Below, piece after piece: positions 15,328-23,623 of a DNA stretch of 64,000 bases (position 1 is the stretch's first letter; each line of letters begins with the position of its first letter). Made by a program: the position numbers and the translations under genes. The stretch comes from Mycobacterium asiaticum (GTDB lineage: Bacteria > Actinomycetota > Actinomycetes > Mycobacteriales > Mycobacteriaceae): contig NZ_LZMH01000079.1 of NCBI RefSeq assembly GCF_001673635.1, forward strand, positions 1-64,000, given 5' to 3'. The notes under the pieces were generated by a model. That model made no database searches, had not been told where the DNA came from, and saw nothing but the letters and a program-made list of their open reading frames with translations.

Positions 15328-16796
15328 ACCGAACCGATCCCGACGAAACCGGCCGCCACGTAGCTGACGCTTTCCTTCCACGCCGCGGGCGACAGATGCT
15401 CACGCAGCAATCCCCAATTGCGTTGCCTGGCTTCGCGCGACGGCGAGAGCAGATAGGTCCGGCTGAGTTTGGGCAACCGGTCGGTGAGGAAGCTCTTCGC
15501 GGGCAACCACGCGACACCCGACTTGGCCGCTTCTTCGCGTAAGACGTCCTCGGTAACTATGTTGGCGAATCCGCTGCGCTGGAACGGCAGTACATGGTGG
15601 ACCCGGTGCGAACTCAGGCCGGCCGACAGGAAGCAGTCGAGGTAGCGGTTGCCCACCACTTTCAGGTCGTTGGCGTGCTCGACCTGGTCGACACCCCAGT
15701 CCTCGCCCGCCGCCGGGCACCCCTGCAGCTCATCCTCGAATTCGTGGCTGGCCACCACCATGAAGGTGCTCAGCCACAACGTCGCAGCGAATTGCAGTGC
15801 CCAGGCCCAGAAGTCACCGGCAGCCAGGAAGACAATCAGCTCGGCGATCAGGAGCAAACGGACCGCCGAAGACCCGAGGAAGTGGGGCAACGCGTTACGC
15901 CAGCTGCCGTAACCCTCTTTCACACCCACCTTGCGCGTCATGTTCCACACATCGGCCAGCCGCACGGCCATACCGGTGACGGTGTGGCCGAACTTGTGCA
16001 AAGTGTGCACCGGAACCCGATACAACCGGGGTAACCGCATCATCATGGTGAAGACGTTCTTCTTGATGTCGACGTCACTCTGGGTGTACGGGTGATGCAG
16101 CAGGGTGTGTCCGTCGGCGACGACCAGTGACAGCGCTATGTAGTTCAGGTCGAAAGCGTTGGCGAAGAACCTGTTCCAGCCTCGTTGTGCCCGGTGTAGT
16201 GCGTAGTGGCCATACCCGACCAGCGAGCTGCGCAGCACCACCATGGCAATCACGAAGGCCCACAACGGCATATACCGCGGTTCCGCCAGTCGCAGCCCCT
16301 GCACCCCGAAGTAGGCGATCGCCAGGAGCACGACGACGACGTTGAAAAGCCGGTCCATCCGCTTGATCCGGGCGGCCAATGCCGGCTCGGTGAGCCGCGC
16401 CTTGACCCGGTGCATCAGGTCCTTGTGATCGTCGAATCGATACTTCGGAGTGTCACGCCAACTGTTGAAGTCGTCCTTGAACAGGAATGGGGGCGCATTG
16501 TGTTTGGGGTGGATGTCGCGTGGTGTGGCATCGCGGCCCAACGAGTAACGCCGCTCCAGAATGCGCTCGACCACGGCCGGATCCCGGTGGTAGGAAGCGA
16601 TAATCGCGGTGATGTCCCGGTTCTTGGTCCGGCCGATGAAGAAGGCGCCGCCGGGATGCTTGGCGATCCAATCGCTCAGGTCGTATGCCCGCCCGTTGTA
16701 TACCCACACGTCCGGCAGCAGTGGCGGCCCGCCCGGCGGCGGCCCAGGGCGTGGCGCGGGCCCGCGCTCCTGGACCTCGGGAAGGTCGTTGGTCAT
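15324..16796 (-). CDS. Cytochrome b5-fused membrane fatty-acid desaturase (Rv1371-like)
   Basis: A 490-residue fusion. The N-terminus is a cytochrome b5-like haem domain with HPGG at 47-50 and a second His in the following region (SYHRDP). The C-terminal part is a membrane di-iron desaturase or hydroxylase with three His boxes: HYALH (197-201), HTLLHH (230-235) and HRVHH (397-401), separated by hydrophobic spans near 150-165, 178-193 and 310-345. The b5 domain should supply electrons. ATG 16796 has a GGAGGA ribosome site. As first gene of the operon it may tailor the acyl starter for the PKS or its product. Confidence 0.92.
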   Translation of the reverse strand: MTNDLPEVQERGPAPRPGPPPGGPPLLPDVWVYNGRAYDLSDWIAKHPGGAFFIGRTKNRDITAIIASYHRDPAVVERILERRYSLGRDATPRDIHPKHNAPPFLFKDDFNSWRDTPKYRFDDHKDLMHRVKARLTEPALAARIKRMDRLFNVVVVLLAIAYFGVQGLRLAEPRYMPLWAFVIAMVVLRSSLVGYGHYALHRAQRGWNRFFANAFDLNYIALSLVVADGHTLLHHPYTQSDVDIKKNVFTMMMRLPRLYRVPVHTLHKFGHTVTGMAVRLADVWNMTRKVGVKEGYGSWRNALPHFLGSSAVRLLLIAELIVFLAAGDFWAWALQFAATLWLSTFMVVASHEFEDELQGCPAAGEDWGVDQVEHANDLKVVGNRYLDCFLSAGLSSHRVHHVLPFQRSGFANIVTEDVLREEAAKSGVAWLPAKSFLTDRLPKLSRTYLLSPSREARQRNWGLLREHLSPAAWKESVSYVAAGFVGIGSV

Positions 16797-17008
16797 TCGT
16801 GTTCCTCCGGTGTCTGATGGGTGAGTTCAACTGCCGGCCAGTGGTTCCGGCAAGCTGGCCCAAGAGTGTTTGCGCGGCCTTGGAGGATCCTCAAAGAATT
16901 CTGGTTGCGGCAGCACCGAGTTCGTCACGGGTGCCCCGCCATGCGGTCAAACGGATGGGAACCAGCCTCGTGACGCGCCGGTTCCCATCCGGACTGCCCT
17001 GTCGTGGT

Positions 17009-17872
17009 TTAACCCGCCGGGTTCGGAATCGTAACCGGCGCTCCCCAACTGGACAGGGTGATGGTGACGTGGCCCTGGTCCTTGTCGAGCACCATCCGCA
17101 CCAGATACGGGCTCGGCGGCGTGCCGGGCGCGTTCGGGGCTTTCACGTCGACGATGTAAAGCGTTACCGGCAGCGGGCCTTTGGCGTCCCTGCCGATCTG
17201 CGGGACCAGCGGGTCGACGATGGCCGGATCGACGGTGCCGGTCACCTTCAGGGTGACCACACCGTCGATGGTTTCCGTCCCGGCCGACTGCGCGCCGTTG
17301 ACCTTGCCGATCACCGCACCGATGCCTTTGTCCTTGTCCAGGACGACACCTGGGTCATAGATCTTCTCGGCCGGACCGACCGAGGTGTACTTGCCGGTCT
17401 CGTCCTTGGTGTACATGGTCTTGTTGGAGACCAGGAACTGCTTCGGGACCGCGGGTGTTTTCGGCTGCAAGCGGATCATCGCGTCGCCGACGGCCTGCCC
17501 GTTGCCCTGGGGCTGGTTGGTGATGTCGGCGTTGACCATCTCCATCGGAAGCGTGGTGATGTTGGTGGTCTGCAGATTGACGTGCAGGGAGTGCAGACCG
17601 GTGGTCGCCTTGGAGGCGTCCTTCAAGAGCTGCTGCGCTTCTGGTGACGGGGTACCGGATGTTCCGGATGCCGCACCCGATGTGGCCGAGGCGGCGGAGG
17701 AACCGGCCGCGCCCGAGGTGGAAGAGCTACCAGTGGAGGATTTTCCCCCGCATCCCGTGATGACCGTCGCGACAAGTGCTGTCGCGAACAGGAGCACGGC
17801 AGGCACCCGGGTGAAGGGCCGACGGGAGAAGGGTCGATGCGAAATTTGCGCTTGTGAGATCAAGCCATTCAT
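17009..17872 (-). CDS. lprF: Lipoprotein LprF (LppX/LprAFG family)
   Basis: A cell-envelope lipoprotein of 287 residues. The family has a half-barrel with a hydrophobic cavity that carries acylated lipids between membranes. The signal peptide ends in the lipobox VITGC (37-41), so Cys41 is the lipidated residue. A long Ser/Thr/Ala/Gly-rich linker follows (about 43-73), longer than I recall for M. tuberculosis LprF. The folded domain then includes LHSLHVNLQTTNITTLPMEM, DKDKGIGAVIG and the C-terminal SSWGAPVTIPNPAG. I chose ATG 17872 (MNGLISQA); a longer frame to 18028 looks non-coding. It neighbours the PKS operon, as in M. tuberculosis. Confidence 0.93.
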   Translation of the reverse strand: MNGLISQAQISHRPFSRRPFTRVPAVLLFATALVATVITGCGGKSSTGSSSTSGAAGSSAASATSGAASGTSGTPSPEAQQLLKDASKATTGLHSLHVNLQTTNITTLPMEMVNADITNQPQGNGQAVGDAMIRLQPKTPAVPKQFLVSNKTMYTKDETGKYTSVGPAEKIYDPGVVLDKDKGIGAVIGKVNGAQSAGTETIDGVVTLKVTGTVDPAIVDPLVPQIGRDAKGPLPVTLYIVDVKAPNAPGTPPSPYLVRMVLDKDQGHVTITLSSWGAPVTIPNPAG

Positions 17873-18232
17873 GGCCAGCCTTTGCTGAGTTGTCCGACCG
17901 GTGAAAGTGAGCAGCGGAGCGCTACCCTCGTCGTACGGTATGGCCGGAGCCCGCACATCAGGCTCCGGTCCATGGTGGCGGGTCTCGGTGACTGCATCCC
18001 CGCACCCTGGGTTCACCAGCAACGACATCTTCGATCACACGTCGCCGCCCTCACAGCCCGTTCCCCAGTTCGCATTTGCCAGAGAGCGCGAATTTAGCAT
18101 GCGACACGAGACCTGGAAACCGATACGGCAAAGTAACTGTCGCTGGCCCGGACCGGGTTCCGAGCACCTGCAGAATCTTTGCGGAGCGCCCGTTTCGCTG
18201 GTTTCGGACGGGCAGCGGCTAACCTGAGGCGG
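17873..18232. other. Divergent intergenic region between lprF and the Rv1367c-like gene
   Basis: 360 bases without a supported gene. It must hold the lprF promoter (minus strand) and that of the plus-strand esterase. On the plus strand TAACCT (18220-18225) is followed by seven bases and then the GTG at 18233, the spacing expected of a leaderless mycobacterial transcript. No repeat or strong hairpin was noticed. Confidence 0.5.
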
Positions 18233-19444
18233 GTGAATCTCGACGGCAATCAGACGACCATCCGCGAGGTGTGTGAGGCGGGTCTGCTCGCGGGGGCGGT
18301 CACCGTGGTATGGCACCGCGGAGAGCTGCTGCAGGTCAACGAGATCGGGTATCGCGACGTCGAGGCGGGACTGCCGATGCGGCGCGACACCTTGTTCCGC
18401 ATCGCTTCGATGACCAAACCGGTCACGGTGGCCGCGGTCATGAGCCTCGTCGACCAAGGAAAAGTGACTTTGCGCGACCCGGTCGTGCGGTGGGTTCCCG
18501 AACTGGCCGACGTGCGAGTGCTCGACGACCCGCTCGGCCCGCTGGACCGGACTCATTCGGTCCGGCGTCCCATCCTGATCGAGGATCTGCTCACGCATAC
18601 CAGCGGCCTCGCGTACGGCTTCTCCGTGTCCGGGCCAATCTCACAGGCATATCTGCGACTGCCCTTCAACCAGGGGTCTGATGCCTGGGTGGCCGAACTT
18701 GCCGCCTTGCCCCTGGTGCATCAGCCCGGCGAAAGGGTGACGTACAGCCACTCCATCGACCTGCTAGGCGTGATTCTCTCGCGAATCGAGGACAAGCCGC
18801 TCTACGAGATATTCGACGAGCACGTCCTAGGCCCAGCGGGCATGCCCGACACCGGTTTTTTCGTCACGCCCGAGGCACGTGGTCGCGCGGCCACGATGTA
18901 CCGGCACGACGAGCACGACAAGTTACGCCACGATGTGATGGGGCCCCCGCAAGTCAAGCCGCCGCAGTTCTGCAATGCCGGCGGTGGGCTGTGGTCGACC
19001 GCGGACGATTACCTGAGGTTCGCCCGGATGCTGCTGGCGGACGGGGTGATCGACGGCGTGCGGGTGCTTTCGGCGGAGTCGGTGCGCCTGATGCGCACCG
19101 ACCGGCTGACCGATGAACAGAAGCGGCACAACTTTCTGGGGTCCCCGTACTGGGTGGGACGGGGCTTCGGGCTGAATCTGTCCGTGGTCACTGACCCGGC
19201 CAAGGCCACGCCGTTGTTCGGCCCGGGGGGCGTCGGGACGTTCACGTGGCCCGGCGCCTACGGGACGTGGTGGCAGGCCGACCCGAGTGCCGACCTGATC
19301 CTGCTGTATCTGATTCAGTACTGTCCCGACCTGACGGTCAACGCCGCCGAGGCCGTCGCCGGCAATCCGGCGCTGGCCAAGCTTCGGACGGCACAACCGA
19401 GGTTTGTGCGGCACACCTACCGAGCGCTGGGGCTGCAAGCATGA
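18233..19444 (+). CDS. Serine beta-lactamase-fold esterase (Rv1367c-like)
   Basis: A 403-residue class C beta-lactamase/DD-peptidase-fold hydrolase, probably cytoplasmic because no signal peptide is seen. The catalytic motif is Ser59-Met-Thr-Lys62 (IASMTKPV) and the second motif is Tyr171-Ser-His (VTYSHS). The third-motif region includes GPGGVGTFTWPG. Such proteins are mostly esterases on acyl or glycolipid substrates rather than true beta-lactamases. I chose GTG 18233 because TAACCT seven bases upstream suggests a leaderless start; TTG 18179 is a poorer choice. The stop overlaps the next gene by ATGA. Confidence 0.9.
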   Translation: MNLDGNQTTIREVCEAGLLAGAVTVVWHRGELLQVNEIGYRDVEAGLPMRRDTLFRIASMTKPVTVAAVMSLVDQGKVTLRDPVVRWVPELADVRVLDDPLGPLDRTHSVRRPILIEDLLTHTSGLAYGFSVSGPISQAYLRLPFNQGSDAWVAELAALPLVHQPGERVTYSHSIDLLGVILSRIEDKPLYEIFDEHVLGPAGMPDTGFFVTPEARGRAATMYRHDEHDKLRHDVMGPPQVKPPQFCNAGGGLWSTADDYLRFARMLLADGVIDGVRVLSAESVRLMRTDRLTDEQKRHNFLGSPYWVGRGFGLNLSVVTDPAKATPLFGPGGVGTFTWPGAYGTWWQADPSADLILLYLIQYCPDLTVNAAEAVAGNPALAKLRTAQPRFVRHTYRALGLQA

Positions 19445-20622
19445 CCGAATCCACCGTATTGATCAGCGGCGCGGGGATCGCCGGTCCGTCTTTGGCGTTC
19501 TGGCTCAACCGCAGCGGATTCCGCACCATCGTCGTCGAGATCGCCGAGGGCATCCGGCCCGGTGGTCAGACCGTCGACCTGCGTGGCGCCGGCCGGCAGG
19601 TCGTCGAGCGGATGGGGTTGCTCGATCAGATGCGTGCCCGCAGCCTGGATCAGCGCGGCATCGCCTGGGTGAAGTCCGATGGCCGGCGACGCGCCGAGAT
19701 GCCGGTCGAGGCGTTTCACGGCAACGGGATGGTGAGTGCGCTGGAGATCCTGCGCGGCGATCTGACCGATGTGCTCTATCAGGCGACGGCCGGCGACACC
19801 GAATACCGCTTCAACACGCGGATCATCGAGCTCGATGAAACCGAGAACGCCGTATCTGCAACGTTGTCGGATGGCACGACCGTTCAAGCCGATCTGGTGG
19901 TCGGGGCGGACGGTCCCCATTCGGCCGTGCGGCGACTCGCCTTCGGGCCGGAGGAAGAATTCGTCCGGCCCCTCGGGGGTTACAACGCCTGGTTTACCGC
20001 ACCCGACAACGTCGGGCTCGACGGGTGGTACCTGATGTACCAGGCGCCGGGGCTGAACGTGTCGATGCGGCCGTCGCACGACCCCACGAAATGCAAAGCG
20101 GGCCTGGCTTTCCGGTCGGAACCGATCAGTTACGACCGTGCTGACCTCAACGCCCAGCGCGATCTGCTTGCCACCCGTTTCGCCGGCGCCGGCTGGCATA
20201 CCGATGCGTTGATCGACGCGGCACGACACGCCGGGGATTTTTACTTCGACGCGTTCACCCAGGTGCATATGAAGGATTGGGCGGCCGGACGGGTCGCGCT
20301 GGTCGGTGATGCCGGCTACTGCGCGTCGCCGCTCAGCGGGATGGGCACCAGCCTGGCGCTGGTCGGGGCGTACGTGTTGGCCGGCGAACTCGGCGCACAA
20401 CCGTTGTCCGCCGCGCTGCAGCGCTACCAGAAGGTGATGCGGCCGTATGTCGACCGGTGCCAGAAGCTGCCCAACGGAATCGACGGATACCTACCGAAGT
20501 CGGCGTCGGACATCCGAGTGACGGCGATGGTGATGAAGTGCATGCAGCGCTGGCCATTTCGGCCGATCGCGGAGCGGAAATGGTTCACCACCGCAGCGGC
20601 CGTGGACCTGCCCGATTATTGA
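19441..20622 (+). CDS. FAD-dependent monooxygenase (PHBH-like)
   Basis: A 393-residue group A flavin monooxygenase. The FAD/ADP motif GAGIAG is at 10-15 (VLISGAGIAGPSLAFWL). The DG-type motif is ADLVVGADGPHSAVRR and the ribityl-binding GD motif is RVALVGDAGYCASPLSGMG. It resembles TetX-like and aromatic-ring hydroxylases in mycobacteria; the substrate is unknown. The start ATG 19441 overlaps the upstream esterase stop (ATGA), so the pair is translationally coupled. Its 3' end overlaps the convergent NHL gene by seven bases. Confidence 0.9.
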   Translation: MTESTVLISGAGIAGPSLAFWLNRSGFRTIVVEIAEGIRPGGQTVDLRGAGRQVVERMGLLDQMRARSLDQRGIAWVKSDGRRRAEMPVEAFHGNGMVSALEILRGDLTDVLYQATAGDTEYRFNTRIIELDETENAVSATLSDGTTVQADLVVGADGPHSAVRRLAFGPEEEFVRPLGGYNAWFTAPDNVGLDGWYLMYQAPGLNVSMRPSHDPTKCKAGLAFRSEPISYDRADLNAQRDLLATRFAGAGWHTDALIDAARHAGDFYFDAFTQVHMKDWAAGRVALVGDAGYCASPLSGMGTSLALVGAYVLAGELGAQPLSAALQRYQKVMRPYVDRCQKLPNGIDGYLPKSASDIRVTAMVMKCMQRWPFRPIAERKWFTTAAAVDLPDY

Positions 20623-21983
20623 GCGGGCGGGAATTTCAGTATGCGGTGGCCACCGCGGTCGGTGACGAAGAGGTTGCCCGCGTTGTCGACCGCAATGTCG
20701 TAGGGATCCACGAGACTCTCGAGTAGTAGGTCTGTCGCGGTCGGTGCGTTCGCGGTCAACTTCATCACCCGGCGGTGGCCGCCGTCGACGACATAGACGT
20801 TGCCGGCGCTGTCGACTGCAACTCCCTGCGGTTGGGAGAGCTCCGGGAACGGCAACGGGGTGGGCGTCCCGTCGACCGCGATCTTGAACACCCTGTTACC
20901 GCGGGCATCGGTGACATAGACGGCGCCGGCCCGGTCCACCGCGACGTCGGCGGCCGACCCGTTGTCGGGAACCTTGAAAACCTCAGTCGCCGTTTTAGTT
21001 TCTGCCGCCATCTTCAACACCCGCCCGGAAGATTGTTCGGTGACGTACGCGTTCCCGGCAGCATCGACCGCGACACTTCCCGAGGACACACTGCGAAGGG
21101 GCGTGGCACCGGTGAACTTCGTATGACCCCGGTCCGCATCATGTTCCGCCGTATAGACCCAGAGCATCCCCCGGTCGGTGATATAGAAATCACCCGCACT
21201 ATTGAGGGCTATGCCGTCGGGGTTGCCCAGCACGCGGGGCAATTGGTTGGTGGCACTGAGCAAACCCGGGTCCAATCGCAACAACCGTCCGGCCGGTGCA
21301 TCAAACGCGGGGGGCCCAGGAAAACCCGGCACCGCAGGGGTGGTGGTCGAAAATCCGGGGATGCCCGGCGGACCGATCGGGAACCCCGGGGCCCTCGACG
21401 GTGACTTGGCCGGCCCGTCACAGACGTAGACGTATCCGTCGGCATCGATCGCGACGCCGCCTGGGGCGTTGAGCTCGTAGAACGGCACGCGCGGTAGCTC
21501 CGCCTCCGCCTCGGCCCGGTCCGCTTCGGCTGCCAAGTGTCGTTCAACTGCGGCATAGGAGATCCACATCCCACCGCCGATGAGTACCAGCATGGCCGCG
21601 ATGGGCGCCAACATGTTTCGTCCGCCGCCCGGGATCAGGACCGCGGTCGAGGGATCGGCCGGATCGTAGTGGACCTCCACATCGGCTCCGGCTGGATACC
21701 GTTGCAGCAGAGCCCTGTTTTTGGCACGCGAGGCGGACGAATGGCCGACTTGCAGAACGTCGCCGTATTGCCGGACCCCGTTCACCTCGTAGCGATATTC
21801 GACCCGGAACTCCTCCTCCTCTCCGGTGTCAACCGTCTCGGATTGGGTGATCTGCCCGGGTACGGTCGGCCAGGCGCGGTTGCCGCGGCTGACCTGGAGC
21901 TTGACGAAGATCTTCACCAGTCGCCAAGCACCGGACAACACCATCGCTCCGCCGGCGACCAGATACAGCCATTCGCCCTTCAT
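20616..21983 (-). CDS. Membrane protein with DUF3592-like domain and extracytoplasmic NHL propeller
   Basis: 455 residues, function unknown. An N-terminal membrane segment (about 5-24) leads into a DUF3592-like domain (PGQITQSETVDTGEEEEFRVEY to VEVHYDPADPSTAVLIPGG). A second membrane segment follows at about 122-142. The rest should lie outside the membrane and forms an NHL beta-propeller with repeats such as GVAIDADGYVYVCD, GIALNSAGDFYITD, SVAVDAAGNAYVTE, DVAVDRAGAVYVTD, GVAVDSAGNVYVVD and DIAVDNAGNLFVTD. The sensor of PknD has this fold. A Pro/Gly-rich loop interrupts the propeller near residues 195-225. I chose ATG 21983; a 12-residue longer start is possible. Confidence 0.88.
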   Translation of the reverse strand: MKGEWLYLVAGGAMVLSGAWRLVKIFVKLQVSRGNRAWPTVPGQITQSETVDTGEEEEFRVEYRYEVNGVRQYGDVLQVGHSSASRAKNRALLQRYPAGADVEVHYDPADPSTAVLIPGGGRNMLAPIAAMLVLIGGGMWISYAAVERHLAAEADRAEAEAELPRVPFYELNAPGGVAIDADGYVYVCDGPAKSPSRAPGFPIGPPGIPGFSTTTPAVPGFPGPPAFDAPAGRLLRLDPGLLSATNQLPRVLGNPDGIALNSAGDFYITDRGMLWVYTAEHDADRGHTKFTGATPLRSVSSGSVAVDAAGNAYVTEQSSGRVLKMAAETKTATEVFKVPDNGSAADVAVDRAGAVYVTDARGNRVFKIAVDGTPTPLPFPELSQPQGVAVDSAGNVYVVDGGHRRVMKLTANAPTATDLLLESLVDPYDIAVDNAGNLFVTDRGGHRILKFPPAQ

Positions 21984-22066
21984 CACCAACCTCCAAAGTG
22001 ATGCGGACAATGGTCGCACCGCTGTGGCGGTGTGTGGGGCGTTTCGCCGAACCGGTCACCAGCGAA

Positions 22067-22543
22067 TCAGGCGGCGTTGGCCAACGTCGCCCCGGCTTGC
22101 GCGGACTGATACGCATGCCCTATGCGCAATACCGTCGGCTCGTCAAATGCCCGACCGATGATCTGCAGACCGACCGGCAGACCGGCACTGGTAAAGCCGC
22201 ACGGCACCGAAAGAGCCGGTAGCCCAGCCAAATTCGCTGGCGCCCAGAACCGGATATAGGCATCCACCGGATCTTCGGTAACCCCGTCGGGCCACCGCAC
22301 CTGCGGCTTGGCTGCGTCCATTGCGGCAACCGGCACCGTCGGTGTTAGCAGGACATCGATATCGTCGAAGATCTTCCGCCACTGTTGGCGAAATCGTTCC
22401 CGCTTCTGTTGTGCGTCTAGGTAATCCGTGGCCGAGACGGAGAAGCCGGCCGGCAGTGCCCGGCGCGCGCCGACCGCCACCGCCGCCGCCGATCCGCCGC
22501 TGGAGCCACGTTGGCCAGGGTCAGTTCGAAAGGTTGCATTACG
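22067..22543 (-). pseudogene. Amidase relic with internal deletion
   Basis: The frame opens immediately after the stop of the upstream esterase and reads ...DPGQRGSSGGSAAAVAVG (the start of the amidase signature, with GGSSGGS-like residues). It then jumps straight to the family C-terminus: FSVSATDYLDAQQKRERF, DDIDVLLTPTVPV, ANLAGLPALSVPCGF and GLPVGLQIIGRAFDE. An intact amidase is about 450-480 residues. Here the N-terminal part with the catalytic Lys and the middle with the catalytic Ser region are missing. No good start codon or ribosome site exists. It is a remnant left by two deletions, one of which placed the esterase directly in front of it. Confidence 0.85.
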
Positions 22544-23464
22544 CTAGGCAACCTTCGCCTGAAGTCCGAGGGTCCAGCGCAGCCAGCTGCCCATCTCGGC
22601 GATCGCGCGGTCGACTGCGTCGATGCGGCCCGCTCCCATGATGAAGGAGTGCTGTCCCTCGTCGAGTTGCCGCAGAACGACGTCACTGCCCGCTTCCCTT
22701 GCCTTTTGCGCGAAGGCGACAGCATCCGAGGCGAGCAGTTCGTACTCGCCGTAGTACACCAAAGTGGGCGGCAAGCCGGACAGGTCGGCGCCAAGCAGAT
22801 GCACACGCGGGTCGGTGTATTCCACGCCGGTGCCGTCCAGCCAGGACGACCGGAACAGCTCCATCAATCCGCGGGTGAGCAGCTTGTCCCGCCCCGCGTT
22901 GGTTTCGACGGATTCGCCGGACATCGTGGTGTCGGTCCAGGGCGAGATGGACAGCACCGCGCCGGGCAGCGCCTCGCCCCGATCCCGCAGCCGCAGGGCG
23001 AGTTCGACGGCGAGGTAGCCGCCGATCGAGTGGCCCACGCTGCCGATCTTGCTGGGCTGATAACCCTGTGCAAGCAACCAGCGGTAAGCGCTTTCCACGT
23101 CTTCCACCTGCGCCGGGTACTTGTGTTCCGGGGAGCGCCGGAAGTTCACTACCAGTGAACGCGTACCCGTTGCTTTCGCGATGTGCGCGGCCGCTTTTCG
23201 GTCGGAGTGCATGGACATCAGCACACTGCCGCCCATGTGGCTGTGTAGGAGGACCGATTCCGGGTCGCTGTCGATGGGGATACACCACAGCGCTTCGACT
23301 CCGCCGGCGTCGACCTCGGCGTAGGTGACACCCTCGGGTTCCTTCGTCACCACATGGATGTTCTCGGCGACGTCCCGGATCGTCTCCAGCTCGAAATTGG
23401 GGTTCGACGACCGCCTGCCGATCTCCGCGAAGATCCCCGCCAATACCGCCTGCTCGTCTGCCAT
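22544..23464 (-). CDS. Alpha/beta hydrolase, hormone-sensitive-lipase family
   Basis: A 306-residue esterase or lipase. The HSL oxyanion motif appears as HMGG (76-79) in LLHSHMGGSVLMS. The nucleophile is Ser146 in GHSIGGYLA, the acid is probably in the VYYGEYELLASDA region, and the His is in DEGQHSF. It resembles the mycobacterial Lip family. No signal peptide is seen. ATG 23464 follows AGGAAGGG. Upstream lies a tandem 14-base repeat that could be its operator. The amidase relic follows its stop directly in the same frame. Confidence 0.9.
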   Translation of the reverse strand: MADEQAVLAGIFAEIGRRSSNPNFELETIRDVAENIHVVTKEPEGVTYAEVDAGGVEALWCIPIDSDPESVLLHSHMGGSVLMSMHSDRKAAAHIAKATGTRSLVVNFRRSPEHKYPAQVEDVESAYRWLLAQGYQPSKIGSVGHSIGGYLAVELALRLRDRGEALPGAVLSISPWTDTTMSGESVETNAGRDKLLTRGLMELFRSSWLDGTGVEYTDPRVHLLGADLSGLPPTLVYYGEYELLASDAVAFAQKAREAGSDVVLRQLDEGQHSFIMGAGRIDAVDRAIAEMGSWLRWTLGLQAKVA

Positions 23465-23494
23465 ACGTGTGTCCCTTCCTAGTCGGACCTTAGA

Positions 23495-23522
23495 ATAACG
23501 ATCACTATATAACGATCGCTAT
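23495..23522. promoter_or_regulatory. Two abutting 14-base operator-like repeats
   Basis: ATAACGATCACTAT (23495-23508) is followed without gap by ATAACGATCGCTAT (23509-23522). Each is itself nearly palindromic around CGATCG. They lie about 31-58 bases upstream of the HSL esterase start, where a promoter is expected (TATTCT and TAAGGT can be read there on the minus strand). Such sites suit a TetR-like dimer binding twice. No regulator gene is adjacent. Confidence 0.5.
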
Positions 23523-23623
23523 GCCATGACTAGTGCATGTTCGGGCGGGCGCCGAACGTGGGTCTACGCAGGAGAAATGGTCACAGCGCCGCCACAGCCC
23601 CCACGCTGGGCGGCAGGATTTGA

